This document shows, piece by piece, positions 1 through 10,607 of a stretch of DNA of 64,000 nt (positions within the stretch are counted from its first letter, which is position 1; every line of letters starts with the position of its first letter). The position numbers were made by a program, and so were the translations under genes. The notes below the pieces were generated by a model, which made no database searches, was not told where the DNA came from, and saw only the letters and a program-made list of their open reading frames with translations. The DNA comes from Eurosta solidaginis (taxonomy: Eukaryota > Arthropoda > Insecta > Diptera > Tephritidae), in the NCBI RefSeq assembly GCF_040869045.1, contig NC_090322.1:183333477-183397476 (forward strand), in the 5' to 3' direction.

Positions 1-1108
1 GTGGTCATTAGGTCTATAGGTGGACGCCTTTTCGAGATATCGCCATTAGGGTGGGCCAGGGGTGACTCTAGAATGTGTTTGTACGATATGGGTATCAAAT
101 GAAAGGTGGTAATGAGTATTTTAAAAGGGAGTAATCCTTAGTTCTATAGGTGGACGCCTTTTCGAGATATCGCCATAAAGGTGGACCAAGGGTGACTCTA
201 GAATGTTTGTACGATATGGGTATCAAACGAAAGGTGTTACTGAGCATTTTAAGAGGGAGTGGGCATTAGGTCTATAGGTGGACGCCTTTTCGAGATATCG
301 CCATTAGGGTGGGCCAGGGTGACTCTAGAATGTGTTTGTACGATATGGGTATCAAATGAAAGGTGGTAATGAGTATTTTAAAAGGGGTAATCCTTAGTTC
401 CATAGGTGGATGCCTTTTCGAGATATCGCCATAAAGGTGGACCAAGGGTGACTCTAGAATGTTTGTACGATATGGGTATCAAACGAAAGGTGTTACTGAG
501 CATTTTAAGAGGGAGTGGGCATTAGGTCTATAGGTGGACGCCTTTTCGAGATATAGCCATTATGGTGGGCCAGGGGTGACTCTAGAATGTTTGTACGATA
601 TGGGTATCAAACGAAAGGTGTTACTGAGCATTTTAAGAGGGAGTAGACATTAGGTCTATAGGTGGACGCCTTTTCGAGATATCGCCATTAGGGTGGGCCA
701 GGGGTGACTCTAGAATGTTTGTACGATATGGGTATCAAACGAAAGGTGTTACTGAGCATTTTAAGAGGGAGTGGACATTAGGTCTATAGGTGGACGCCTT
801 TTCGAGATATCGCCATTAGGGTGGGCCAGGGGTGACTCTAGAATGTGTTTGTACGATATGGGTATCAAACGAAAGGTGTTACTGAGCATTTTAAGAGGGA
901 GTGGTCATTAGGTCTATAGGTGGACGCCTTTTCGAGATATCGCCATTAGGGTGGGCCAGGGGTGACTCTAGAATGTGTTTGTACGATATGGATATCAAAT
1001 TAAAGGTATTAATGAGCATTTTAAAAGAGAGTGGCCCTTAGATGTATATGTGAAGGCGTTCTCGCGATATCGACCAAAATGTGGACCAGGTGATCCAGAA
1101 AATCATCT
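1..1108 (+). repeat. 128-130 bp tandem array, start of family A element
   Basis: About eight and a half tandem units of 128 or 130 bp. The marker GGTCTATAGG (or GTTCTATAGG) recurs near 11, 141, 269, 397, 525, 653, 781 and 911, with a decayed unit near 1041. Each unit carries the words TTTTCGAGATATCGCC and TACGATATGGGTATCAAA. Units 1 and 3 match each other best, as do units 2 and 4, which gives a ~256 bp higher-order period over the first ~520 bp. The array continues past the left edge of the window and runs straight into the family A body. It is noncoding as far as I can see. Confidence 0.93.
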
Positions 1109-2440
1109 GTCGGGTACTGCTAATTTATTTATATATGCAACACCACTAACAGTATTCCTGCCAAGATTCAAAGGGCTGTTGATTTCGCCTTGTAGAACTT
1201 TTTCATTTTCTTCTACTTAATATGGTAGTGGTCACACCCATTTTACAAAGTTTTTTCCAAAGTTATATTTTGCGTCAATAAACCAATCCAGTTACCATGC
1301 TTCATCCCTTTTTTCGTATTTGGTATAGAATTATGGCATTTTTATCATTTTTCGTAATTTTCGATATCGATAAAGTGGGCGTGGTTATGGTCGGAGTCGG
1401 CCATTTTTTATACCAAGATAAAGTGAGTTCAGATAAGTACGTGGGCTAAGTTTAGTAAAGATATATCGGTTTTTGCCCAAGTTATTGTGTTAACGGCCGA
1501 GCGGAAGGACAGACGGTGGACTGTGTATAAAAACTGGGCGTGGCTTCCACCGATTTCGCCCATTTTCACAGAGAACAGTTAACGTCATAGAATCTATGCC
1601 CCTACCAAATTTGAGAAGGATTGGTAAATGTTTGTTCGACTTATGGCATTAAAAGTATTCTAGACAAACTAAATGAAAATGGTCGGAGCCACGCCCATTT
1701 TGAAATTTTCTTTTATTTTTGTATTTTGTTGCATCATATCATTACTGGAGTTGAATTTTGACTTAATTTACTTATATATAGTAAAGATATTAAATTTTTT
1801 CTTAAAATTTGAATTTAAAATTTTTTTTTTAAAAAGTGGGCGTGTTCTTCATCCAATTTTGCAAACTTTTATTTAGCACATATATAGTAATAGTAGTAAC
1901 GTTCCTGCCAAATTTCATCATGATATCTTCAACGACTGCCAAATTACAGCTTGCAAAACTTTTCAATTACCTTCTTGTAAAAGTGGGCGGTGCCACTCCC
2001 GTTGTCCAAAATCTTACTAATTTTCTATTCCTCGTCATAACGTCAACCCATCTACCAAGTTTCATCTCTTTAACCGCCTTTGGCAATGAATTATCGCATT
2101 TTTTCGGTTTTTCGAAATTTTCGATATCGAAAAAGTGGGCGTGGTTATAGTCCGATATCGTTCATTTTAAATAGCGATCTGAGATGAGTACCCAGGAATC
2201 TACGTACCAAATTTCATCAAGATACCTCAACATTTACTCAAGTTATCGTGTTAACGGACAGGCGGACGGACGGACGGACAGGCGGACGGACATGGCTCAA
2301 TCAAATTTTTTTTCGATACTGATGATTTTGATATATGGAAGTCTATATCTATCTCGATTCCTTTATACCTGTACAACCAACCGTTATCCAATCAAAGTTA
2401 ATATACTCTGTGAGCTCTGCTCAACTTAGTATAAAAAGTT
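1109..2440 (+). mobile_element. Family A dispersed repeat, body of copy 1
   Basis: Noncoding repeat with several GTGGGCG(T/G)GG boxes, homologous along its length to 13636-14783. It starts near TGCTAATTTATTTATATATG, passes the word TCTTCTACTTAATATGG, and ends with a GGAC-rich stretch and AGTATAAAAAG near 2440. No protein domain is visible. It looks like a non-autonomous or decayed transposon of a kind I associate with higher flies; the class is not settled. The tandem array to its left is part of the same element, while copy 2 lacks the array. Confidence 0.85.
2254..2291 (+). repeat. GGAC/GGCGGAC short tandem repeat
   Basis: Degenerate GGAC and GGCGGAC units just before ACATGGCT, inside family A. 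Similar CCGTCCGTC runs occur in family B copies at about 29930 and 39320, so this is a recurrent trait of these repeats. Confidence 0.8.
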
Positions 2441-4800
2441 GACTAAACGACACCAAAGTCAACTGAAGTGCCAGGAGACAAGCTCTTGCTTTTATTTAAA
2501 ATCCCCAACAAGGACCTTTAAAGTTATGAAATCAACTCAAAAGCGCGCTATAATACAAAAGAATGAATGACACTCTCAAGACGCCTCCTAGCTCGTAAAT
2601 GCAATCGTAAAAAACAACAAACACTCTGCAGATAACGGTAGAGGAGTTAAAGTAATTGCAGATAAACTTTTCAGTCAACGCGCAGTTGTTACTCTCGAGT
2701 CTATTGTTTTTGAAGGTGTTTCCTTTTGACAATCATCTTCCGGCTCCTCTTAATGCAAATACTTTATAAGTTTGTATGTACCTACCACAAATACAAACAT
2801 GTCTTTTGTTTTGTCCGTAAATAAATTGTCTTAGCGGGTTTTGTTTTATTTGCTGCTAATTTGGTGGGCTTTGCTGCTGTCGGCGCATTAAATTGGCCGT
2901 TAAGATGCTAATGCGCGATTTAATTTTTTCTTTCGTTCAGTTTTTCCTTTTGCTCCAAAAATATTTGGATTGCTATTAAATTGTTCAAGTTAGTTATCTG
3001 TCGTAAGTTTTAGGCCGTGCTAGCCATACAATTTGTGTTGTTCTACTTTTAATTTTCCTTCAAATAAACTCGGCGCCTACAGCATTTTTGCTGATAAGTT
3101 CTTCGTTGAGGGAGTAAAATCGAAGGGCTCTCCGAACACACCCGGGCTCAGTGCTTTAAAAGTGCAGTCTCTGGATATCTTTGAAAGCTTCTGCCTCTCT
3201 GCCACTATTTGTTTCTTTCTGAAACACATCATGCTTCTCTCTTTAACTCAGGACAGCGTTCGTACATTTTTTTCGCAGCATTCGAGGTAATCGTGACTCT
3301 ATAAGCAGCGTCCTATCTTCGGCTGAAACACGGAAATCACCGGGAACCAATTGTTTCCTTCGTGGCGGTACGAAGTGCTCCAGATCTGTACATATATTCT
3401 CTCACTGCGCATACGTTGCTTCCGATCAAGAGTACATTGCGATTGCGGCTTTTCGACGTCCAGCGGCCGCCAAAGTGGGTGCAACGATCCGAACCAATGT
3501 TGTTCGAGTAAATCGTCCGATATCCAACATTATCTAGTTGGATGTTTTTCGATGGAGGAACAGTCATGTTGCTTGATCGAAGTTTATATGTTTAAAACAG
3601 GTACTGGATACAACCAGGTTTAAGGTAGCAGCGAAGTTGGTCAGCCTCAGTATATTAGGAAAGGTTTCATCATGATGGCTGAACTTTCCGGGTTTTGGGT
3701 GCTCTTATCGTTCCAAAATACATGCTCTTGTCCGTCGTGAGCTTAGAGAACCTATATGTATATCGTTCTTCTTTTATGTAGGTGCGTGGCCGCACATGAA
3801 TGCGATGTTAAAGCATTTTGCATTTACGTGTATAATAGCGAACCTAGGTCTACACTCGTTAACGAGAATACTTTAACATTGTATAGGTTTACAAGTAAGA
3901 TATGCTTAATTCCTTCTCTTTCTAACACACTGCCATTTGACGCTGACTGGCGAAGTGTCAAACCAGTGCGGAACGAGCGTTTGACACTGAACGAATTGTT
4001 AAAATTACCGGGGTTCTTAAGATTGGGATCGACGCAAGGATGCAATAACAAAAAGACTGCGCGACTGATATATCTTACTTGTTAACCTTCACAATGTACT
4101 TGACATGGAAATCTATCTACCACCACGAAGCCGGTATTTCCGTCCATCGTATCTCTTAAATGGCAGTGATGTCGTTTTATTTGAGAGTACCGCGCGAGAG
4201 CCCAGCGCTCAACCTAGTATACAGGGGATGCTATTAAGCATGTATGTATTTCGAAAGGCTGATGGTCGCTCGCTACCGCACTTCAGCTAGCGCTATGTTG
4301 AGTGGCTATGCAGAGGACACTTGGGCCAAAGTGAGGTGCCCGAGTAGTATGAAAAAGAACTCATCTGACCATTCTATGGTCCCTGGTGCTCCCAATTTGA
4401 GCCAGTTATCGCTAAACAGTGACACCCTGTTATGAAACCAACAAAATCGCTTAGGTGGTTAGAGGCCAATTTATGAATTATAATGACCATTTCTTTGTGA
4501 ATGATGACCAGAAGAAGCATCTTGCACACTACACGTTTCCATAAAAAGCGTGAATCAAAAATTTTTGTAAGAAACCTGAAGGAATCTTAAAATCCACTGT
4601 GGCAATTTCGTCCTATTAAATCTATCACTTTGAGCGTAATACATATATTTCAGAAACTCCACAAACCTAACATTGCAAAGGGTTTTCCAAAAGTTTGTAT
4701 TTTATTCTTTATTAGGTGACCTACCGTTTCTACCGCGTGCTACGAATCCAATCCCAGCTTCTTAGCATGGGATATTGGATTCCATTAGCCTGTTGAATGA
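2441..4800. other. No recognised gene; unique-looking sequence
   Basis: Many short open frames lie on both strands at 3030-4430, but none shows a motif or codon pattern I can recognise. A minus-strand frame over 3299-3567 could be a decayed TE coding piece. The part at 2840-2935 (TTGGTGGGCTTTGCTG, then TTAAATTGGCCGTTAAG) resembles fly intronic noncoding DNA. No repeat shared with other parts of the window was found here. Confidence 0.5.
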
Positions 4801-4804
4801 TGAT

Positions 4805-4920
4805 GTAGTTTAAACTATAGTTCAAGTGGACTAGGGTTTAACCCTGCCACTTTGTTCGATAGCATAAAATTTTACTGCTGGTATCAGCTTAAGCGGCCGA
4901 AGTAGCAGGGTTAAGCGGGA
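4805..4920 (+). repeat. Small hairpin repeat P, copy 1
   Basis: Contains ACTAGGGTTTAACCCTGCC, then CACTTTGTTCGATA, and near the end AGTAGCAGGGTTAA. The same words occur at 7159-7278 and 7915-7970. The two outer parts are roughly inverted, as in a small foldback or MITE. No coding capacity. Confidence 0.6.
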
Positions 4921-4929
4921 GTCATTGGT

Positions 4930-5112
4930 GCCGTATGTCGTATTGCTGTAGTCGTATCCCTAACGTAATCAGCTGTTTATCGTTACGGCGGGAGACCAAA
5001 AACCAATTGGTTGGCTACGATACGGTTACGACCTTAGCGGCACCAATAATCGATTGCATTGATTCCCATAAGGTTGGTCTAATCAGCTGTTATAAGGTTA
5101 CCGATACGGTTA
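4930..5112. repeat. Small dispersed repeat M, diverged
   Basis: Shares CCAAAAACCAATTGGTTGGC (4997-5016) in inverted form with 54194-54213, and has CAGCTG next to TTATCG and TTATAAGG on its two sides. It is probably a decayed relative of the MITE at 54082-54469. Confidence 0.45.
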
Positions 5113-5810
5113 CCGATAAAGCACCAATGTCTGCAGCTTAAATCACTTCCTTTAAAGCCCCGACACATACGAAAGCAGTTTTTCATATAGATAGTGAAGT
5201 CGACGAAGGTATGAGTTCGAAGTCGCAGTCCTATAGCTTCTGTACTGGCATATGGTGTGAGGGTCAGGAGGCGTGATAGCGACTGGTTGTAGGGATTGAT
5301 ACTGTTCGCACATCGGGAATTTTAGCTCTTAAAAACAGCCGAAAACACTGGAGGCGCCCTGTGCTACCAGAGTCATTAGTATTAATAGACCATTAATAGC
5401 AACCGTAAGTCGCCTTTGCGCGTGACCGCCAAGCAGCCACAAATGATTTAAAGAAATTGTGTTCGCGACGATTATTAGGTGTTAACCCTAGGTGAAACTA
5501 CGCTTTGCACGAGATATGCAGACAAAAGTGCGGCTATTTTATGTATCTCTATTTCTTTTCAGCAGACGCAGCAGTACCAATTCCAAAGACCGGGGTTAGG
5601 TTCGAAGCCTCTCTGGAGTAAGTGAACGAGGGACAATCCTTCCGCAAGGAGCTACTCCTGAAAATGTTTGAACGGTCTGCGAGATCTTGAGGCAAAAACC
5701 CCGGATCTTTCCGAAATGGCCAACACGTTGATTTCCCTAAATAAATACAAACAAAACCTTTCCTAAATATTATTTTTTTAAGTAGAAAAATCAAGCTTTT
5801 TAAAGTAAGA
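5113..5810. other. No recognised feature
   Basis: Only short open frames. An 81-codon minus frame at 5549-5794 is arginine- and serine-rich and shows no known motif. No shared repeat was seen. Confidence 0.4.
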
Positions 5811-5811
5811 A

Positions 5812-5912
5812 CACCGGCGTACGCCGGCGCGCCACCTACGCCGCCGCCGCCGGTATATAATAGAGCCTACGCCGCCGCCGCCGATAAAGCGATCGGCGTA
5901 AACCTCTAGTGC
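5812..5912. repeat. GC-rich CGCCGC repeat block
   Basis: CCTACGCCGCCGCCGCCG occurs twice within 100 bp, separated by TATATAATAGAG, and the block ends in ATCGGCGTAAACCTCTAGT. It stands out sharply in AT-rich surroundings. A related block is at 45376-45492. The CTAGAG/CTCTAG edge words suggest the ends of a transposable element family rather than a coding repeat. Confidence 0.7.
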
Positions 5913-6264
5913 CTATAATCTACAACCTTTTTTTCCGAATCGGTCCTAAATTTTTTGGTAAAAACACAAAACAAATTATCAAAATGATAACTAGAAAAAT
6001 GGATAACTTTAAAATATAAAAAGTGAAAATTTAATTTTCATAAATATTTAAATAAAAAAACACAAATTTAAGCAAAAAATTAATTAAAAAAATTAAAATA
6101 AGTTTTGTACTATTAGAAATTTTCGTTCCACACTTAAGTAAAGCATACGAAATTCACTGAGTGTGAATACCCCAATCCATAAACAAATCACACGCACACA
6201 AAATCAAACATATATATTTTCACACTTGAAATTTAATGAGGTTTAATACAATTAACTAATTTAT
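5913..6264. other. AT-rich sequence, nothing recognised
   Basis: Runs of A and T with no open frame of note and no shared repeat. Confidence 0.5.
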
Positions 6265-6811
6265 ACTTTTTTGTTTACTTACCAGCATCTTTCATAAACA
6301 GAAAGTACGGCATCTTCCCTTAGGCGGTTGCCTTGCACACTAAGAAGTTTTTTCTGCCCTCCACTGTTGCTCCTGAGAAGGTTTCGACGGCCAGCGGAAG
6401 ACCGGCAAAACCTTCTTGGTGTTATTTTACACACTAGCGATATATATTTTATATGTATTTACGTGCCCGCTACATATTTATTTACACTATAGCAATTAAT
6501 TAAAACCACTTTGCCGAAAAAAGGCGACACTTGTCCACCGCACTTTAAAAAACCCGACTATTGGCTTTTCATATTCGTTAAAAAAAAAATGCAGCCAAAT
6601 TGCATTCCACGTCCCACGTAGAAAAGATTGGATCTAAAACAGATTTCTTTTAAATTTTAGCTTTGTTTCTATGACACAGCAAAGTGTACAACCAAGACCA
6701 CAAGCATGGCTCTCAAACTGTGATATTACAGGGTGCTACTAACGGTCTATTTCTTCTCACCCTTCGCTTATTCACAAGCGTGTAAAAGAAACATTGCAAT
6801 TATTCCAGCAT

Positions 6812-7062
6812 CCGAATACCAATACTAATGCTAAAACGCAACTGTCAAAAATTTCCAATACAGTAACAAGTGCTCAGAAAAGTATGCAACACTTAGTAGC
6901 TATGATATTAAGGAATAACAGTCTACCTCCAATACTTTTACATAGGACATAGGCTGTTACTCCTTATTACCATATTGTACTAAATGCTGTATACTTTTTT
7001 GCGCACTTGTAACTGTTTTAGATATATTTAGCGATAGAGTTTTAGCGTTAGCGAATGTTGGA
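6812..7062. repeat. Imperfect palindrome of ~120 bp arms
   Basis: The left part reads CAGTAACAAGTGCTCAGAAA and the right part, inverted, CAGTTACAAGTGCGCAAAAA; matching continues through AAGGAATAACAG against CTGTTACTCCTT. A perfect 16-bp inverted pair GCGTTAGCGAATGTTG (7045) and CAACATTCGCTAACGC (7137) links it to the sequence on its right. It sits between the two arms of the foldback element. Confidence 0.75.
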
Positions 7063-7158
7063 GTTTGTGGACACAAAAACAAGTTCACAGGTTAGAATAT
7101 TCATAATTTTAGCATTTTAGGCTAGCCGCCAAATTTCAACATTCGCTAACGCAAACTA

Positions 7159-7278
7159 CAGTTAAAGTTGACTAGAGTTTAGCCCTGCCACTTTGGCCAA
7201 TTAAGCTGAGATGAGCAGCAATATTTCATGTTATCGATCAAAGTGGCAAGGTTAAACTACTCTAGTCAGCTTTAACTG
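7159..7278. repeat. Small hairpin repeat P, copy 2
   Basis: Near-perfect stem-loop. The left arm GTTAAAGTTGACTAGAG...CTGCCACTTTG pairs with the right arm CAAAGTGGCAAG...CTCTAGTCAGCTTTAAC, with a loop of ~45 bp. Related to 4805-4920 and 7915-7970. Size and symmetry fit a MITE or a hairpin building block of the surrounding foldback. Confidence 0.8.
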
Positions 7279-7318
7279 AAGTTAAAAACTGGGCATTAGT
7301 ACTAGAGCATAAGATTTC

Positions 7319-7705
7319 TCGAAAATTTTCGAGAAGAGATTTCTCGCGAATATCACCTTCTCGCGAGATTCTCGACATTCAACTTAATCGATTCATTAAG
7401 CCATACGAGTAATTCGAGATTCGAGAATCTCGCGAGAAGCCGTGTTCTTGATGTCTCGTTGAAAAATAAAATATTGTGAACAAAATTATATGTATAATAA
7501 ATATGTTTTGAGTTAAATGTCATTGAAGCAATATAATCAACAAAAAAGTCACAAGTAAAAAAACCAAGTATATAAATACTGTCCATACAGCGAAAGTAAG
7601 AATGTCGAGAAGCTCGCGAGATTTACGAGTACTTCGAGACACGAGAATCTCGCGAGAAGTCGAGTTCTCGATTTCTCGGGTCTCGAAGATCTCGCTTGTG
7701 TTCGA
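7319..7705. repeat. CTCGCGAGA-rich paired blocks
   Basis: Two blocks (7319-7462 and 7600-7705) are dense in TCTCG, CTCGCGAG and CGAGAA words; GAGAATCTCGCGAGAAG is shared by both. The ~140 bp between them is AT-rich. Each block is self-complementary over short stretches. This looks like a small DNA element with repeated palindromic subterminal boxes. Confidence 0.6.
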
Positions 7706-7744
7706 GAGGAAATCGTGAGCCCTAATTGGTACCACATAGCTATA

Positions 7745-7970
7745 AGGAATAACCGCTTAAGTCCCATGTAAGAGCAATAGAGTTAGGCTGTTATTCATTG
7801 TATTCATATGCAACTAAACGTTGGATACTTTTTTGCGCACTTATTACTGCTTTGGATATTTTTAGCGTTGGCGAATGATGAGAGTTCGGGTGCTGGTTTT
7901 TCAGAGCGGGTTTAAGCTCTAGTCAAAATTTACTAGAGTTTAAGCTTGCCACTTTGTTCGATATCATAAA
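7745..7970 (+). repeat. Direct copy of the 6920-7062 segment plus half of hairpin P
   Basis: AGGCTGTTATTCATTG...ATACTTTTTTGCGCACTT...TTTTTAGCGTTGGCGAATG follows the same order as 6952-7060. It is followed by ACTAGAGTTTAAGCTTGCC and CACTTTGTTCGATA, as in hairpin P. The foldback interior therefore repeats the same module more than once. Confidence 0.65.
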
Positions 7971-8383
7971 ATTTTAGACCTTTGCTTTGTAATGCGAGTT
8001 CGATAAAATCATGAATATATTAACCCCATGCACCACCATGTGAATATGCGAAGAGTCGAAGAAATAGCCATTGTTTTAGGGACCCTGTAATGTCCCAATC
8101 ACACTTTGAGAGCCATGCTTGTTTGGTTGTACACTTTGCTGTGTCAAAGAAACAAGGCAAACATTTTTATGAAAAATACTATAGAGCTAAAACACAGCGC
8201 CATGGTTTTTGTCTTTGCTGCGTGGAGTGTGGATTGCTGATATGTTGCAATTTTTTTTTCAACGAAGTTGAAAAGTCAATTGTCATTCTCATAAAGTTTT
8301 CTTTAAAGTGCGGTGGACGCGAGTCGTTTTTTTTAATAAAGTGAACAAAGTGTTTTAAATTAATTGTAATAAATTGAATAATT

Positions 8384-8556
8384 ATGTCGGGCGCACGCAT
8401 AAATGTAATGCGAGTACGTAAAGAAACCCCGAGAAGGTTTTGCCGGTCCGCCGTTGGCCATGAAAACCTTCTCAGGAGCAGCAGCGAAGGGCAGATAAAA
8501 GTAAATTTTGGACAAACGCCTGAGGGAAAATGCGGCAACGTTTATAAAAGATGATG
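8384..8556 (+). pseudogene. Unrecognised short exon-like reading frame in the foldback right arm
   Basis: An ATG at 8384 opens a 56-codon frame that is basic and serine-rich (it contains RRFCRSAVGHENLLRSSSEG) and stops at 8552-8554. GTAAGTAG, a strong splice-donor match, follows at 8557. The left arm (minus strand, about 6300-6420) keeps a diverged version of the same frame with RRFCRS, NLLRS and GQ in the same order, and a donor GGTAAGTA. Matching peptide and splice site in both arms suggest a real ancestral exon of the transposon. The protein is not recognised, and it could be chance conservation of repeat DNA. Confidence 0.35.
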
Positions 8557-8574
8557 GTAAGTAGAAAATAAAGT

Positions 8575-9647
8575 CACCCCTATTCTGCATTTCGATTACG
8601 TTCCCGTTCTACGCTCCGCTTCAATCGAAGTTTGGTATTCTGCATTACGACGGAATCGTAAAGAGAAGAGGAAGAGCAAATGATTTTTCGAAATCAGCTG
8701 TTGGTACGGAATGTGTGAACATTGGAACAAAATAAATTTAAGAAAATTTGTAAAAAACACTGAAAAACGTTTATATTTTATTATCCACACCATTTTGTAC
8801 AAAAAAAAGCAATAGAATATATTGCCGCAGTGTTATATTTTTTTGAGTGAAGTGCTTTCATAATTGTAAGTGTGTTTTTGTCGTTTGGCCAATTCCCTGC
8901 CGTGGCCACCAAGTTTTGTTAAAACGGATTCCTGCACGAATATAGTTGACATTTTCTGAATTTTAAGGATGCTACTTTCATTGCACTGGCCTCAAATACT
9001 TTATAAAGGTTTATTTATTCTTTCCGCAAGGATTGTTTACGTTTTCGCTTCACCTTCCTCTACGCCGACAGCTTGCTTTGGCATATAACTGGACCCAACG
9101 AACAGACACAAATTATAGCTGTCTATTATAATGGAATCAATAGCCGCGTCATTATTTATGGAGTTGGAAAACAACGCATACGAAAATGGCCAGGCGAGAA
9201 TGGAAAAGCAAATACTGCGAGATTTGTGTAATCTATTTGAGATGAGTGACGAATTGTAAGAAATTGAACTTAAAAGTGGTAAAGTTTAATGACTTATTTT
9301 CTCATTTAGTTTCAAAAAAAACTTTCGACTTAATAAGGATGCTCGACATCGACATGTTGTTTTTGACCTGGAAACATATAAAAAACAATCATCATCAAGC
9401 CTTCTACGTTTCTTAACAAGTTTTACTTACATTTTTGTTAAAATTCTGTTATAAATTAATAAAAAAATAAAAAGAAAATATTTTTCCGCCAACTAATTTG
9501 CAACTTAGAAAAACGGAACTACGATCGAAATGCAGAATACAAAAAATCGAACGATTCGAAGTTGGATCGAAAGAGATTGAAACACAGAATACGAAAATTG
9601 CCAAATCGAAAAAATTCCAATCCAAGTCGTAATGCAGAATAGGGCTG
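8575..9647 (+). mobile_element. PIF/Harbinger deletion derivative, copy 1
   Basis: Bounded by inverted ends: CACCCCTATTCTGCATTTCG on the left, and on the right AATGCAGAATAGGGCTG, which inverted reads CAGCCCTATTCTGCATT. AAAGT lies directly outside both ends and may be a duplication, although 5 bp is not the usual Harbinger length. About 1.07 kb, with >90% apparent identity to 47138-48262 in the same orientation. It keeps only the N-terminal part of a Harbinger-type transposase, and 48 bp within that is lost relative to copy 2. Non-autonomous. Confidence 0.85.
9131..9345 (+). pseudogene. Harbinger-type transposase N-terminal remnant (copy 1)
   Basis: Exon 1 (9131-9255) starts at ATG and reads MESIAASLFMELENNAYENG, then ILRDLCNLFEMSDE. 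A GTAAG donor at 9256 and a CTCATTTAG acceptor ending at 9309 define a 54-bp intron. Exon 2 continues FKKNFRLNKDA, the segment that in HARBI1-like transposases precedes the helix-turn-helix and DDE core. After GATGCT, 48 bp present in copy 2 are missing, and the catalytic domain is absent. It cannot be a working transposase. The intron assignment is inferred from splice-site fit and frame continuity. Confidence 0.65.
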
Positions 9648-9791
9648 AAAGTATAAACTAATTAAATGTGTTAAGTGAGTTAAAATGTTAAATGTGATTT
9701 AAAATATATGCAAGGTGCTTGGCGTTAAAATTTGACGAGCCGTGTTCGCCTAAAGGTGGGGACTGAGAAAAGAAATAAGAAGATATACGTG

Positions 9792-10430
9792 CAGTGTTGC
9801 CAGGTGATGCAAAAAAAAGAAGCTAGATTGGCAAAAAAAAAAGGTTAGAAAATGCTAAATTTAGAAAAAAAGAAGCTAAAAAAAGGCCAGACATTTTTTG
9901 GTTAATTCATAAAATTTTTTTTATATTTTAGTTTACACATTTGTAAATAAAAACTTATAAACATAACTTAAGAATAACTTCCTGCTTCAAAACATATCAG
10001 GAACATTTTCCTTGACTAGCACATGGAATTACTTTAAATGATTGCATATGTGTATATACATAAAAAAAATATTACAAACTAATTATTTATATAAAATATT
10101 CCCCGTCTGAAGAGTCAGAAGAGCTTAAGTCTGGCTATTTACCATAGATATGAGATCATTGGTAATTTCAAAGTCATTACAACATTTAGATAAGCGTTTT
10201 AATGAGCATATAATATTAAGCAGCGCATTAAACATATTAATTTTTAGTTTGTTCCTTAATTTAGTTTTCAGAATTTTCATGCCACTAAAAATTCTTTCAA
10301 TTCGACAAGTTCTAAAAAAGGAGGTTCGTTTAATGCATTTTTATGTTCTCGTACTTCCGACCAAAATTCCATGGTGGAGTGTACATTTTTTCATTGTATA
10401 GTTATAACTTTTCGCCACTGCAGCTCTATT
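9792..10430 (-). mobile_element. hAT transposon 3' part
   Basis: The left edge CAGTGTTGCCAGGTG (9792) is a typical hAT terminal sequence. It lies downstream, on minus, of a transposase C-terminal remnant at 10125-10372. No matching terminal repeat is visible on the other side, so the element is truncated near 10430, where the BEL/Pao relic region begins. The A-rich stretch at 9813-9893 is noncoding. Confidence 0.65.
10125..10372 (-). pseudogene. hAT transposase C-terminal dimerisation domain remnant
   Basis: The minus frame from 10372 reads MEFWSEVREHKNALNEPPF. After a frame break it continues CRIERIFSGMKILKTKLRNK, then a helix ending LISMVNSQT and a stop at 10125. The ERIFSxMKxxKTKLRNxL block is the signature of the hAT family dimerisation domain, which mediates transposase multimers. 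At least one frameshift or small deletion separates the two parts, and the N-terminal DDE region is missing. Dead fragment. Confidence 0.75.
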
Positions 10431-10607
10431 AATGCTATTTTGCTTGAAGAATAACTATACTTCTCTTTTTCAAAGTAAGAAAATACATCTGGCTTTGAAA
10501 TTTTCTACGAATTTCTAGCAGAAAAAGAATTAATCTTTTGTCATAAAATGGGATAAAAGTATAAATCACTGTGTTTCGGTTGGTGCCGAACATTTTAATT
10601 TTAGGCC

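Larger units (their letters stand above)
6265..8570. mobile_element. Foldback-like element with ~460 bp inverted arms
   Basis: The left arm (about 6265-6730) and right arm (about 8092-8565) are diverged inverted copies. Paired words include CTCCTGAGAAGGTTT on the left and AAAACCTTCTCAGGAG on the right, and AAGCATGGCTCTCAAA on the left against TTTGAGAGCCATGCTT on the right. Both arms carry the motif GAT(G)CTG/GATGATG followed by GTAAGTA, a consensus 5' splice site reading inward to outward. The middle holds smaller hairpins listed separately. The right edge abuts the Harbinger derivative at 8575. It may be a true foldback transposon, or two opposed copies of one element. Confidence 0.75.

Noticed and set aside
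1..1108. CRISPR array
   Set aside because: The repeats are 128-130 bp with no spacer diversity, in eukaryotic DNA.
3033..4435. Cluster of overlapping open frames of 60-109 codons on both strands
   Set aside because: No motif, no splice signals that join them, and several frames overlap on opposite strands; too weak to call genes.
10150..10401. 83-codon plus-strand frame
   Set aside because: It is the antisense of a clear hAT transposase C-terminal domain.
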